NCBI GenBank assembly: GCA_022845895.1
Contig: AP025573.1
Location: 1,336,501 to 1,400,500, forward strand
Length of the DNA: 64,000 bases
DNA from: Lachnospiraceae bacterium
GTDB taxonomy: Bacteria > Bacillota > Clostridia > Lachnospirales > Lachnospiraceae
Direction of reading: 5' to 3'
Of the stretch, positions 35,360 through 42,428 are shown in pieces. Position 1 is the first letter of the stretch, and every line of letters begins with the position of its first letter. The notes beneath the pieces were generated by a model, which did not search any database, was not told the DNA's origin, and was given only the letters and a program-made list of their open reading frames with translations. A program made the position numbers and the translations under genes.

Positions 35360-35413
35360 TTATCTATTGCAGTATTTTTCATCTGTAACAGGACTTCCTC
35401 TTTGTGTTTTCAT
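35360..35413 (-). CDS. Possible 17-residue leader peptide upstream of repA
   Basis: The frame MKTQRGSPVTDEKYCNR has AAAGGAGG at ideal distance and ends 30 bases before the repA start. The strong site is the only support; it might instead be a translational leader controlling repA. Confidence 0.35.
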   Translation of the reverse strand: MKTQRGSPVTDEKYCNR

Positions 35414-35645
35414 AAAAATCCTCCTTTCCGATAATCTTTTGTGCGGATGTTTCGCACAGGATTAGTTTATTGAAAAGAAGGGGGAATGGCATTGAGCCGG
35501 GATTGAGTGAGAATTGAGTTACAATGAACTTTCAAATATAAACAGGAATAGTTACAACGAAAAAACGGGTGTATAATCAGGTTAGTAAATATTATTTATT
35601 AATCACATCTATTTATGGATTGACAACAGTGAAAAAATAAAGTAA

Positions 35646-35666
35646 ACTAAAGTTAGTTAAAGCTAA
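35646..35666 (+). promoter_or_regulatory. DtxR-type operator candidates (overlapping palindromes)
   Basis: ACTAA-AG-TTAGT (35646-35657) overlaps TTAGTTAAAGCTAA (35653-35666). They resemble the operators seen at 35774, 38766 and 39117, but lie about 200 bases before the DUF3793 start. Confidence 0.4.
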
Positions 35667-35773
35667 TTAAAAAACGGCTTATGTTTAGATAATGGGATAG
35701 GTTTATAAAATTATAGAAACGTACATCTGATGTTTTTAATGAAAGCAAGGTGTGCATATTTTTTTCACATGAA

Positions 35774-35787
35774 TTAGTTAAAACTAA
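35774..35787 (+). promoter_or_regulatory. DtxR-type operator candidate ahead of the DUF3793-flavodoxin operon
   Basis: TTAGTT-AA-AACTAA is a perfect palindrome 75 bases before the DUF3793 start codon. It shares TTAG-N6-CTAA with the sites ahead of feoA and feoB. The likely binder is the DtxR-family protein encoded at 38267-38626. Confidence 0.6.
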
Positions 35788-35861
35788 CTATTGATAAAGA
35801 AAACTTACTGGGTAGAGTAGATTCATTTTCAGAAAAGATGTTTAAGGAGAAGTGAAAGAAA

Positions 35862-36413
35862 ATGTCAGAGGAAATGTTAGTATGCCATTGTTCACCTACG
35901 TTAGCAGGACTGAAAACGGGAAGTCTTTTTTCATGCCCTTATAGTTCACAAAAGATGATTATAAAAGAAATACGTGAATTTAATCAAAAACTGACACAGA
36001 AAGGGATCCGGATTATCCCGGTTCGCATATCAGACAAACGGATGCTGGTTTATGTCTATCGTCCAGAAAAGTTAAAAGAAGATTTTTCTGATGAGAAAAC
36101 TCAGATCATATTGAAATGTAAGGGATATGATTGTACGAATCTATCACAGTGCATCTGCAGACTGATTCAAAAACTGCAGAGTGACCCAGACTTTCCGCAT
36201 GAAATAGGTTTATTCTTAGGGTATCCGGCAGAGGATGTAAAAGGATTTATTGAGAATAAGGCGGCCTGCAGCAAATGTTCTGGGTGTTGGAAGGTGTACG
36301 GGGATGAACAGGCCGCGAGGATTCTGTTTAAAAAATATAAAAAATGCACAGAAATTTATTGCAGGAGATGGAAAAGTGGCGTGGCTGTTGAACAGCTTAC
36401 GATTACTATATAA
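35862..36413 (+). CDS. DUF3793 family protein
   Basis: 183 residues, matching DUF3793 by LVCHCSPTLAGLKTGSLFSC, HEIGLFLGYPAEDVKGFI and CWKVYGDEQAA...YKKCTEIY. Cys residues are numerous (CHCSPT, CKGYDC, CSKCSGC), suggesting metal or cluster binding. The family is found in anaerobic Firmicutes near flavodoxins and metal transport genes; the function is unknown to me. It starts a cargo operon and has a DtxR-type palindrome upstream. AAGGAG precedes the ATG. Confidence 0.85.
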   Translation: MSEEMLVCHCSPTLAGLKTGSLFSCPYSSQKMIIKEIREFNQKLTQKGIRIIPVRISDKRMLVYVYRPEKLKEDFSDEKTQIILKCKGYDCTNLSQCICRLIQKLQSDPDFPHEIGLFLGYPAEDVKGFIENKAACSKCSGCWKVYGDEQAARILFKKYKKCTEIYCRRWKSGVAVEQLTITI

Positions 36414-36443
36414 TCACAAACTTCAGAAAGGAAGGTAAAAATC

Positions 36444-36866
36444 ATGAGTAAAATTGCAGTAGTTTATTGGAGTGGCACAGGAAATACAGAAGCCATGGCA
36501 AAGGCAGTACTGGAGGGCGCGAAGGAGAAGGGGGCAGAGGTTGTATTATTAACTCCGGATGAATTTGATGTTTCTATGATGGATTCTTATGATGCGATCG
36601 CTTTTGGATGCCCGGCAATGGGAGCAGAAGTATTGGAAGAAGAGGAATTTGAACCGATGTTTGCTTCTTGTGAATCAAAACTTTCAGGAAAAAGAATTGC
36701 ACTGTTTGGCTCTTATGGCTGGGGAGATGGAGAGTGGATGAGAGACTGGGAGACAAGATGCAAAGAGGCGGGAGCTGTCTTGATTTGTGAAAGCGTGATC
36801 TGCAATGAAATGCCCGATGATGAGGGGATTCAATCCTGCAAAGCGTTGGGTGAAAATCTGGATTAA
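36444..36866 (+). CDS. Flavodoxin
   Basis: 140 residues. FMN-binding electron carrier that can replace ferredoxin when iron is scarce. The phosphate loop is WSGTGNTEAMA (residues ~9-19); the flavin-flanking loops are GCPAMGAEVLEE and FGSYGWGDGEWM, typical of short-chain flavodoxins. It follows DUF3793 by 30 bases with AGGAAGG upstream. Presence in an iron-uptake cargo with DtxR-type operators fits an iron-starvation role. Confidence 0.95.
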   Translation: MSKIAVVYWSGTGNTEAMAKAVLEGAKEKGAEVVLLTPDEFDVSMMDSYDAIAFGCPAMGAEVLEEEEFEPMFASCESKLSGKRIALFGSYGWGDGEWMRDWETRCKEAGAVLICESVICNEMPDDEGIQSCKALGENLD

Positions 36867-36875
36867 TAAATATTG

Positions 36876-36922
36876 GGGAATGCTGCGAGAAAAGATTTTA
36901 ATCAGTTAATAGCAGCGTTCCC
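36876..36922 (+). terminator. Hairpin after flavodoxin
   Basis: GGGAATGCTGC (36876-36886) pairs with GCAGCGTTCCC (36912-36922) through 11 pairs with one G-T. There is no T tract, so it may be a processing or stability element rather than a terminator. Confidence 0.45.
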
Positions 36923-37023
36923 ATAATACGATTTAGAACGCAACCGATGATCAAGAACGGATGATTTTGTAGATATCTGCTATCGGAGCGTTTTATGAAT
37001 ATATTAAAAATGGGAGGTTGGGT

Positions 37024-37305
37024 ATGAGTGTTGTTATTATAGGCGGGCATGATAGAATGGTCTGTCAGTACAAAAAAGTTTGTAAAAGTTTTAATTGTAA
37101 AGCGAAAGTCTTTACACAGATGTCTGCAACTTTAAGTAAACAGATTGGGAATCCAGATTTGATTGTACTGTTCACGAATACGGTTTCCCATAAGATGGCC
37201 AGGTGTGCAGTGGAGGAGGCGGAACGCTGCAATGCGGATGTAGTGAGATGCCATTCAAGTAGCAAAAATGCGTTACAGGAGATTCTTGGAAGTATCTGTA
37301 TGTAG
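37024..37305 (+). CDS. DUF2325 family protein
   Basis: 93 residues from the ATG at 37024 (GGGAGG upstream; a TTG six bases earlier is possible). It is the complete DUF2325 fold: SVVIIGGHDRMVCQYKKVC, a central LIVLFTNTVSHKMAR and VVRCHSSSKNAL. Members are small Rossmann-like proteins with Cys residues, common in anaerobes next to metal genes, of unproven function. It lies in the cargo module between flavodoxin and the methyltransferase. Confidence 0.85.
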   Translation: MSVVIIGGHDRMVCQYKKVCKSFNCKAKVFTQMSATLSKQIGNPDLIVLFTNTVSHKMARCAVEEAERCNADVVRCHSSSKNALQEILGSICM

Positions 37306-37366
37306 CGAAATTTTTTTATATATTAAGAATAGATATTGTTTTGGTGAGTTGATAGAGGTATAGGTT

Positions 37367-37978
37367 ATGTCTTTTTTTCAAAATACTTGTAAGCCAAAAG
37401 GAATCGGCGGCAAAATTATGGTTCATATGATGAATACTGGTCATTCATCTATGGCTGAATGGGGATTTACACATATGGAAATTCAAAGCGATAATGTATG
37501 TCTGGATATTGGATGTGGCGGTGGGGCAAATGTCAGAAAGTTATTAGAAAAAAGTCCGTATGGCAGAGTGGTTGGCATTGATCATTCAGAAATCAGTGTA
37601 GAAAAAAGCAAAAAAATCAATAAAGCAGGGATAGAAAGTAAGCGTTGTGAAATCCTGCAGGGGGATGTCATGAAACTCCCTTTCAGAGGTGAAACTTTCG
37701 ATGTAATTACTGCATTTGAAACAATATATTTCTGGCCGGATATTAGTGAGGCTTTTAAGAAGGTATATAAAATTTTGAAAATCGGCGGAACGTTTATGAT
37801 CTGCAATGAATCAAACGGTGAAAATCCAAAGGATGAAAAGTGGACGAAGATAATACAGGGGATGAAGATTTACAATTCTGAGCAAATAGAAAAATCTTTG
37901 GAGGATGCCGGTTTTAGAGGAGTAAAAGTAGATAAAACAAAAAAAGGTTGGATTTGTGTGGTGGTAAAAAAGTTATGA
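37367..37978 (+). CDS. Class I SAM-dependent methyltransferase
   Basis: 203 residues of the UbiE/Methyltransf_11 type. SAM-binding motif I is VCLDIGCGGGANVRKLL (near residue 45), motif II has GIDHSEISVEKS, and post-motif FDVITAFETIYFWPD. The substrate is unknown; such enzymes recur in clostridial mobile metal cargo. Its stop codon overlaps the ATG of the next small gene (ATGA), so the two are coupled. Confidence 0.9.
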   Translation: MSFFQNTCKPKGIGGKIMVHMMNTGHSSMAEWGFTHMEIQSDNVCLDIGCGGGANVRKLLEKSPYGRVVGIDHSEISVEKSKKINKAGIESKRCEILQGDVMKLPFRGETFDVITAFETIYFWPDISEAFKKVYKILKIGGTFMICNESNGENPKDEKWTKIIQGMKIYNSEQIEKSLEDAGFRGVKVDKTKKGWICVVVKKL

Positions 37979-38169
37979 AAAGCAAAAGAAAACGATGGTA
38001 TTTATTGTGGTTTGTAGGCGCAGTAATATGGCTGACTAACTTTTTTGACAGTTTCAGAAAAGATGGGGTTGATTTTGTGGTAAGCATGCAACTTTTAGCC
38101 GCAATACTCTTCTTTGCTGCAGGTATTGTTGGGCATATTCGATATAAGAAGCACGATAAAAATCAATAA
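37975..38169 (+). CDS. Small two-helix membrane protein
   Basis: 64 residues. The ATG overlaps the stop of the methyltransferase by four bases. Two hydrophobic helices (WYLLWFVGAVIWLTNFF and VVSMQLLAAILFFAAGIVGHI) with basic ends. Family not recognised; the coupling suggests a partner of the methyltransferase. Confidence 0.75.
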   Translation: MKSKRKRWYLLWFVGAVIWLTNFFDSFRKDGVDFVVSMQLLAAILFFAAGIVGHIRYKKHDKNQ

Positions 38170-38197
38170 TGCAATACTAAATATGGAAAATGAAAAG

Positions 38198-38238
38198 ATT
38201 TTAGAAACCGGGAAAGTATGAAATTCCCGGTTTTAAAA
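38198..38238. terminator. Bidirectional terminator before dtxR
   Basis: AAACCGGGAA (38205-38214) pairs with TTCCCGGTTT (38224-38233), flanked by TTTTA and TAAAA. It separates the convergent cargo operon and the DtxR-family gene. Confidence 0.75.
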
Positions 38239-38266
38239 TGCCATTCAATTTATAGTGAGAAGAGAG

Positions 38267-38626
38267 TTATTTGATATGCTTTTTGAGGGCTTCAAAACTT
38301 TCAGAACTAATGACATGTTCTATCCTGCATGCATCTTGTGCGGCAATATCCGGATCAACACCAAGACGTTCTAGCCAGGAAGAAAGAAGAACATGGCGTT
38401 CATAAATCTGTGTAGCTATTTCTTTTCCAGATTCAGTTAAATTAATATATCCTTCCGGAGATACCGTTATATGTCCGCTTGTACGCAGTTTCTTCATAGC
38501 CACACTTACGCTGGGTTTTTTAAAGTCTAATTCTGTAGCGATGTCCACAGAACGAACAACAGGACGTTTTTTGCTTAATATTAAAATAGTTTCCAGATAG
38601 TTTTCACCAGACGAATTTATGTGCAT
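38267..38626 (-). CDS. DtxR/MntR family metal-dependent regulator
   Basis: 119 residues. The N-terminal winged helix (ENYLETILILSKKRPVVRSVDIATELDFKKPSVSVAMKKL) and the metal-binding dimerisation domain (HVLLSSWLERLGVDPDIAAQDACRIEHVISSESFEAL) are complete; the SH3-like third domain is absent, as in MntR-type members. It contains the usual metal ligands of the family (Glu, Cys in DACRIEH, His). It most likely represses the iron cargo through the TTAG-N6-CTAA palindromes nearby. GGAGGTG precedes the ATG. Confidence 0.92.
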   Translation of the reverse strand: MHINSSGENYLETILILSKKRPVVRSVDIATELDFKKPSVSVAMKKLRTSGHITVSPEGYINLTESGKEIATQIYERHVLLSSWLERLGVDPDIAAQDACRIEHVISSESFEALKKHIK

Positions 38627-38748
38627 AGCTTGTCACCTCCTATATCATTCGGATTCTTTTATAAAAATTGTATAGTTATTGTATCATGATTCATGGTATT
38701 CAGCCAGATATATTTATAAAAGAAAAATAAAAAAGTATTAAATAATTA

Positions 38749-38779
38749 TTGACAACTCACCGGGATTAGAATATACTAA
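38749..38779 (+). promoter_or_regulatory. feoA promoter overlapped by a DtxR-type operator
   Basis: TTGACA (38749-38754), 17 bases, TATACT (38772-38777). The palindrome TTAGAATATACTAA (38766-38779) covers the -10 element, so a bound repressor would block RNA polymerase. Confidence 0.75.
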
Positions 38780-38863
38780 CAACGTCAAATGAGAAAAAAC
38801 ATCGAATAGCTGTGAGTAAATTTTAAGTATAATTGTAAAAATGACTATAAGGAGCGAGTGGAT

Positions 38864-39076
38864 ATGAATTTAACAGAAGCCAAAGAAGGGGAAGAATATA
38901 TCATTAAGGAAATTTTGACAGATGATGAAGAACTGACCTCTTTTCTGTTTTCTCTTGGCTGTTACAGTGGTGAACCAATTACAGTGGTTTCTCATCTGAA
39001 GGGTGGCTGTGTAGTTTCCATTAAGGATGGGCGTTATAATATTGATACTGATCTGGCGAAAGCCATTTCAATATAA
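38864..39076 (+). CDS. feoA: Ferrous iron transport protein A
   Basis: 70 residues from the ATG at 38864 (AAGGAG ten bases upstream; a GTG six bases earlier is possible). SH3-like FeoA fold: LTEAKEGEEYIIKEI, LFSLGCYSGEPITVV, GGCVVSIKDGRYNIDTDLAKAI. FeoA is a small cytoplasmic partner of the FeoB transporter. It is followed by a hairpin and then the separately promoted feoB. Confidence 0.92.
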   Translation: MNLTEAKEGEEYIIKEILTDDEELTSFLFSLGCYSGEPITVVSHLKGGCVVSIKDGRYNIDTDLAKAISI

Positions 39077-39080
39077 TAAA

Positions 39081-39104
39081 AAAATAGTAGTTTCCACTAT
39101 TTTT
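39081..39104 (+). terminator. Terminator between feoA and feoB
   Basis: AAAATAGT and ACTATTTT form an 8-bp stem with a seven-base loop followed by a run of T. Confidence 0.7.
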
Positions 39105-39105
39105 T

Positions 39106-39134
39106 TTGCACAAAGGTTAGTGCATACTAATAAA
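39106..39134 (+). promoter_or_regulatory. feoB promoter region with DtxR-type operator
   Basis: TTAGT-GCAT-ACTAA (39117-39130) is a perfect palindrome of the same form as at feoA. TTGCAC (39106-39111) and TAATAA (39128-39133) are a plausible -35/-10 pair overlapping it. The feoB start is 48 bases downstream. Confidence 0.65.
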
Positions 39135-39177
39135 GATAAGATGCGTATAATTAAAGACGTCGAAAAGGAGGAGAATT

Positions 39178-41184
39178 ATGAGGATTGCTTTTGCAGGAAA
39201 TCCCAACAGTGGAAAGACGACCATGTACAATGCACTTACCGGCAGGAATGAACGTGTCGGGAACTGGGCAGGCGTTACGGTCGAAAGAAAAGAAAGTCCG
39301 ATCAAGAAAGGTTATTATGACGGGACGGAGGAGTTAGTTGCGGTAGATTTGCCGGGCGCTTATTCTATGTCTCCTTTTACATCGGAAGAAAGCATTACCA
39401 GCGGATACGTCAAGAATGAGAATCCGGATGTGATCATCAATATCGTGGATGCTACGAATCTGAGCAGAAGCCTGTTTTTTACCACACAGCTTCTGGAACT
39501 TGGGATTCCAGTAGTTGTCGCACTGAATAAGAGCGATATCGTTAATAAGAAACAGACAAAAATTGACGAGAAGATTCTGTCTGAAAAGCTGGGCTGTCCG
39601 GTAATCAAGACGATTTCCACTTCTTCCGGACATGAAGGACTCAAAGAGACTGTAAATGCTGCGGCTGCATTAAGAGGAAAAGGTCAGAAAGCACCTTATG
39701 TGCAGGGGGATATTGATTTCAAAGATAAAACGGCAGTAGAAGCGGCTGACAGAAAGCGTTTTGAGTTTGTGAATGGAATTGTAAAGCAGGTAGAGAAGAG
39801 AAAAGTTTTTACAAAGGATAGAAACGTACAGGATAAGATTGACGGTATCATCACACATAAGATTATCGGTATACCGATTTTCGCAGCAGTTATCTTCCTT
39901 GTGTTCTACATATCCCAGACAACGCTCGGTACCTGGATCGCAGACTGGCTGGTGGCATGGATCGAGACTTTCCAGGGATGGGTCGGCGGACTGATGGAAA
40001 ATGCAAACCCGCTTCTGTATGCACTCCTTGTAGATGGTATCATCGGTGGCGTTGGTGCAGTTGTCGGTTTCCTTCCGCTTGTTATGGTCATGTACTTCTT
40101 AATTGCATTATTGGAAGATTGTGGATACATGGCAAGAGCTACAGTAGTTCTGGATCCGATTTTTAAGAGAGTAGGGCTTTCCGGTAAATCTGTCATTCCT
40201 ATGGTCATTGGTACAGGATGTGCGATTCCGGGCGTTATGGCTTGCCGTACAATCCGTAACGAAAGAGAACGTCGTACCACAGCGATGCTTACACCATTTA
40301 TGCCATGTGGAGCTAAAATCCCAGTGATTGCTCTTTTTGCAGGTGCATTCTTTGCGGACGCATGGTGGGTTTCAGCAACTATGTATCTGGTGGGTATTCT
40401 CTTAGTTTTGCTTGGAGCTTTACTTGTGAAAAAGATTACAGGACAAAAATACAGAAAATCTTTCTTTATTATTGAACTTCCGGAATATAAGTTTCCAAGC
40501 TTGAAAAGGGCATGCGGCTCTATGCTGGAGCGAGGAAAAGCATATATCGTAAAAGCAGGAACGATCATTCTGGTATGCAATACGGTGGTACAGATCATGC
40601 AGAGCTTTAACTGGCAGTTCCAGCTTGTAGAAGAAGGTGCAGAAGGGACATCTATTTTGGCATCCATTGCCCATCCGTTTGCGATTTTGTTCATACCGCT
40701 TGGATTTGGAGTGTGGCAGCTTGCAGCAGCGGCAGTGACAGGTTTTATCGCAAAAGAAAACGTAGTTGGGACGCTTGCAGTAGTTTACGGTATCACAAAC
40801 TTAATAGATACAGATGAACTGGCGTTGGTTGGAAGTGGGAATGAAGTAGCAACTGTTATGGGACTGACAAAGGTAGCAGCTCTTGCTTATTTGATGTTTA
40901 ACCTTTACACACCACCTTGTTTTGCAGCTCTTGGAGCGATGAATTCAGAAATGAAGAGTGGAAAATGGCTGCTTGGAGGAATCTGTCTCCAACTTGCAAC
41001 GGGGTATACCGTAGCTTTTGGTGTATATCAGATTGGTACATTGATCACAACAGGATCTTTTGGCACCGCATTTATTCCGGGACTTATCGCGGTTATTGTA
41101 TTTGCTTTGATTATTCTCTGGAGAATCCGTAAGTCAGATAAAGAGTTTGCTTCAGAATACAGCCTGCATTCTGTAAAATCATAA
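39178..41184 (+). CDS. feoB: Ferrous iron transporter FeoB
   Basis: 668 residues. Imports Fe2+ across the membrane. The N-terminal G domain has GNPNSGKTTMYNALTG (residues 7-22), DLPGAYSM, and NKSDIV; a helical GDI-like part follows; the C-terminal membrane part holds the two Gate motifs (GCAIPGVMACRTI, MPCGAKIPVIALFAG) and final helices with TPPCFAALGA. Length is somewhat short but typical for clostridial FeoB. AGGAGG precedes the ATG. It probably works with FeoA and the Cys-rich protein downstream. Confidence 0.97.
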   Translation: MRIAFAGNPNSGKTTMYNALTGRNERVGNWAGVTVERKESPIKKGYYDGTEELVAVDLPGAYSMSPFTSEESITSGYVKNENPDVIINIVDATNLSRSLFFTTQLLELGIPVVVALNKSDIVNKKQTKIDEKILSEKLGCPVIKTISTSSGHEGLKETVNAAAALRGKGQKAPYVQGDIDFKDKTAVEAADRKRFEFVNGIVKQVEKRKVFTKDRNVQDKIDGIITHKIIGIPIFAAVIFLVFYISQTTLGTWIADWLVAWIETFQGWVGGLMENANPLLYALLVDGIIGGVGAVVGFLPLVMVMYFLIALLEDCGYMARATVVLDPIFKRVGLSGKSVIPMVIGTGCAIPGVMACRTIRNERERRTTAMLTPFMPCGAKIPVIALFAGAFFADAWWVSATMYLVGILLVLLGALLVKKITGQKYRKSFFIIELPEYKFPSLKRACGSMLERGKAYIVKAGTIILVCNTVVQIMQSFNWQFQLVEEGAEGTSILASIAHPFAILFIPLGFGVWQLAAAAVTGFIAKENVVGTLAVVYGITNLIDTDELALVGSGNEVATVMGLTKVAALAYLMFNLYTPPCFAALGAMNSEMKSGKWLLGGICLQLATGYTVAFGVYQIGTLITTGSFGTAFIPGLIAVIVFALIILWRIRKSDKEFASEYSLHSVKS

Positions 41185-41205
41185 AGGATAAAAGTTATAG
41201 CAGAC

Positions 41206-41241
41206 GGTGGACAGAGAAGAAGTACTTTGTCCACCATTTTT
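41206..41241 (+). terminator. Terminator after feoB
   Basis: GGTGGACA (41206-41213) pairs with TGTCCACC (41228-41235), followed by ATTTTTATT. Confidence 0.75.
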
Positions 41242-41266
41242 ATTAGAAAAGGATGTGAAATGCTCT

Positions 41267-41644
41267 ATGGAAAATATGATAGCAGTTCTTGTTATTGTAA
41301 TCTTAGTAGGGAGTGCAGCTGCATATCTTATTAAGGCAAAAAGAAGCGGAGTGAAATGTGTTGGATGTCCAGCGGGAGGAAATTGCAGCAGCAAAAATAA
41401 AAAGAAAAAAAAGAAATTGACGGGTCCGGTCATCGCAAAGAAAACCATGTTTATTACAGGAATGCATTGTGAACATTGTGTACAAAGTGTGACAGATAGC
41501 TTGAATCGGATTGATGGAGTCTCCGCCAGAGTAGATCTTAATAAAAGTTGTGCTGAGATATCCCTTGATCGTGAAATAGGGGAAGATATCCTGATCTGCG
41601 CAGTAGAAAAAGCAGGGTTTTTAGTTGAGTCTATTCAAAGCTAG
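41267..41644 (+). CDS. FeoB-associated Cys-rich membrane protein fused to an HMA metal-binding domain
   Basis: 125 residues from the ATG at 41267 (AAAGGATG upstream). The N-terminal helix and CVGCPAGGNC motif (residues ~1-45) match the small FeoB-associated Cys-rich membrane proteins. After a lysine-rich linker comes a heavy-metal-associated domain with GMHCEHC (near residue 66), like copper chaperones and ATPase N-domains. The two parts are normally separate. It could pass metal between FeoB and the P-type ATPase encoded downstream, an inference from neighbours. Confidence 0.88.
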   Translation: MENMIAVLVIVILVGSAAAYLIKAKRSGVKCVGCPAGGNCSSKNKKKKKKLTGPVIAKKTMFITGMHCEHCVQSVTDSLNRIDGVSARVDLNKSCAEISLDREIGEDILICAVEKAGFLVESIQS

Positions 41645-41675
41645 ACCGTGGTATTTCATATGGGAGAAAGCGGGT

Positions 41676-41909
41676 ATGAACGGTGAAAAAGAAAGTATTA
41701 TTATAAAACTGAAAGAAAATGGCTGCAGAATTACAAAGCAGCGTAAAATGATTTTAGATATTATCCTGGAAGACAGGTGTTCCAGCTGCAAGGAAATTTA
41801 TGCCCGGGTGGTGAAACTTGACCAGAGCATTGGGATGGCAACCGTTTACCGTCTGGTAAAGGAATTGGAGAATATCGGGGTGCTTAGCAGAGAAATCGTA
41901 TATAAGTAG
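41676..41909 (+). CDS. Short Fur-like protein (DNA-binding domain only)
   Basis: 77 residues from the ATG at 41676 (GGGAGAAAG upstream). It matches the Fur winged-helix domain: LKENGCRITKQRKMILDIIL, CSSCKEIYARV, GMATVYRLVKELENIGVL. Normal Fur proteins are 130-150 residues; the dimerisation and metal-binding domain is missing and the frame downstream does not resume it. It may be a truncated gene or a stand-alone DNA-binding form that competes with full Fur. Confidence 0.82.
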   Translation: MNGEKESIIIKLKENGCRITKQRKMILDIILEDRCSSCKEIYARVVKLDQSIGMATVYRLVKELENIGVLSREIVYK

Positions 41910-42021
41910 CCTGCAAATGACAAAATTTATCAATAAGGACTGTTAGAATTGACTATCTTAAATGAAAGTTGTTACTATGAAAAAATAAACAGAGTCTTAT
42001 AGAAAAGGAAGTGATGTGGTT

Positions 42022-42102
42022 GTGAAACAACATAGGTTTTGGGCGTGGGCGTCCGTCTTTTGCTTTTTGATGGTATTCTATACAGGCTATAAACACAAAT
42101 AA
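42022..42102 (+). CDS. 26-residue membrane peptide
   Basis: GTG start with AGGAAGTG upstream; MKQHRFWAWASVFCFLMVFYTGYKHK, one hydrophobic helix between basic ends. It ends 16 bases before DUF6110 and probably belongs to the same operon. Very short, so coding status is supported only by ribosome binding site, composition and position. Confidence 0.55.
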   Translation: MKQHRFWAWASVFCFLMVFYTGYKHK

Positions 42103-42118
42103 TCAGGAGGTACATAGG

Positions 42119-42421
42119 ATGTTTAGTGATTCTACTTTGAAAAAAATCGGATGTTTTGTAGGAGGAGTCGTATTTGGGACTGCGGGTGTAAAGCTCCTTT
42201 CCAGTAAGGACGCAAAAAAAGTATATACAAACTGCACTGCGGCTGTACTGCGGGCAAAAGACTGTGTTATGAAGACTGCTACAACAGTGCAGGAGAACGC
42301 AGAGGATATCCTTGCAGAAGCACAACAGATCAATGAAAAGCGTGCACAGGAAGAGGCAATGCAGGTGCAGGAAGATGATGTTCAGGAGGATGGTGCGTCT
42401 GAACAGGAAGAAAACGAATAG
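42119..42421 (+). CDS. DUF6110 family protein
   Basis: 100 residues. The N-terminal hydrophobic glycine-rich segment (KKIGCFVGGVVFGTAGVKLLSSKDAKKVYTNC) matches DUF6110, and the tail is a long acidic helix (QINEKRAQEEAMQVQEDD). CAGGAGG precedes the ATG. It ends seven bases before the P-type ATPase start. It is probably an accessory membrane protein of that pump, as the pairing is seen repeatedly in clostridia to my knowledge. Confidence 0.82.
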   Translation: MFSDSTLKKIGCFVGGVVFGTAGVKLLSSKDAKKVYTNCTAAVLRAKDCVMKTATTVQENAEDILAEAQQINEKRAQEEAMQVQEDDVQEDGASEQEENE

Positions 42422-42428
42422 GTAAAAG

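Larger units (their letters stand above)
35331..35861. other. Regulatory intergenic region between repA and the metal cargo operon
   Basis: 531 bases. A 17-codon frame (35413-35360, minus strand) with an excellent AAAGGAGG site could be a leader peptide for repA. TGTGCG/CGCACA (near 35440-35460) form a small hairpin ahead of it. On the right are palindromes of the TTAGT/ACTAA type at 35646-35666 and 35774-35787 belonging to the downstream operon. The rest is AT-rich without coding signs. Confidence 0.5.
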
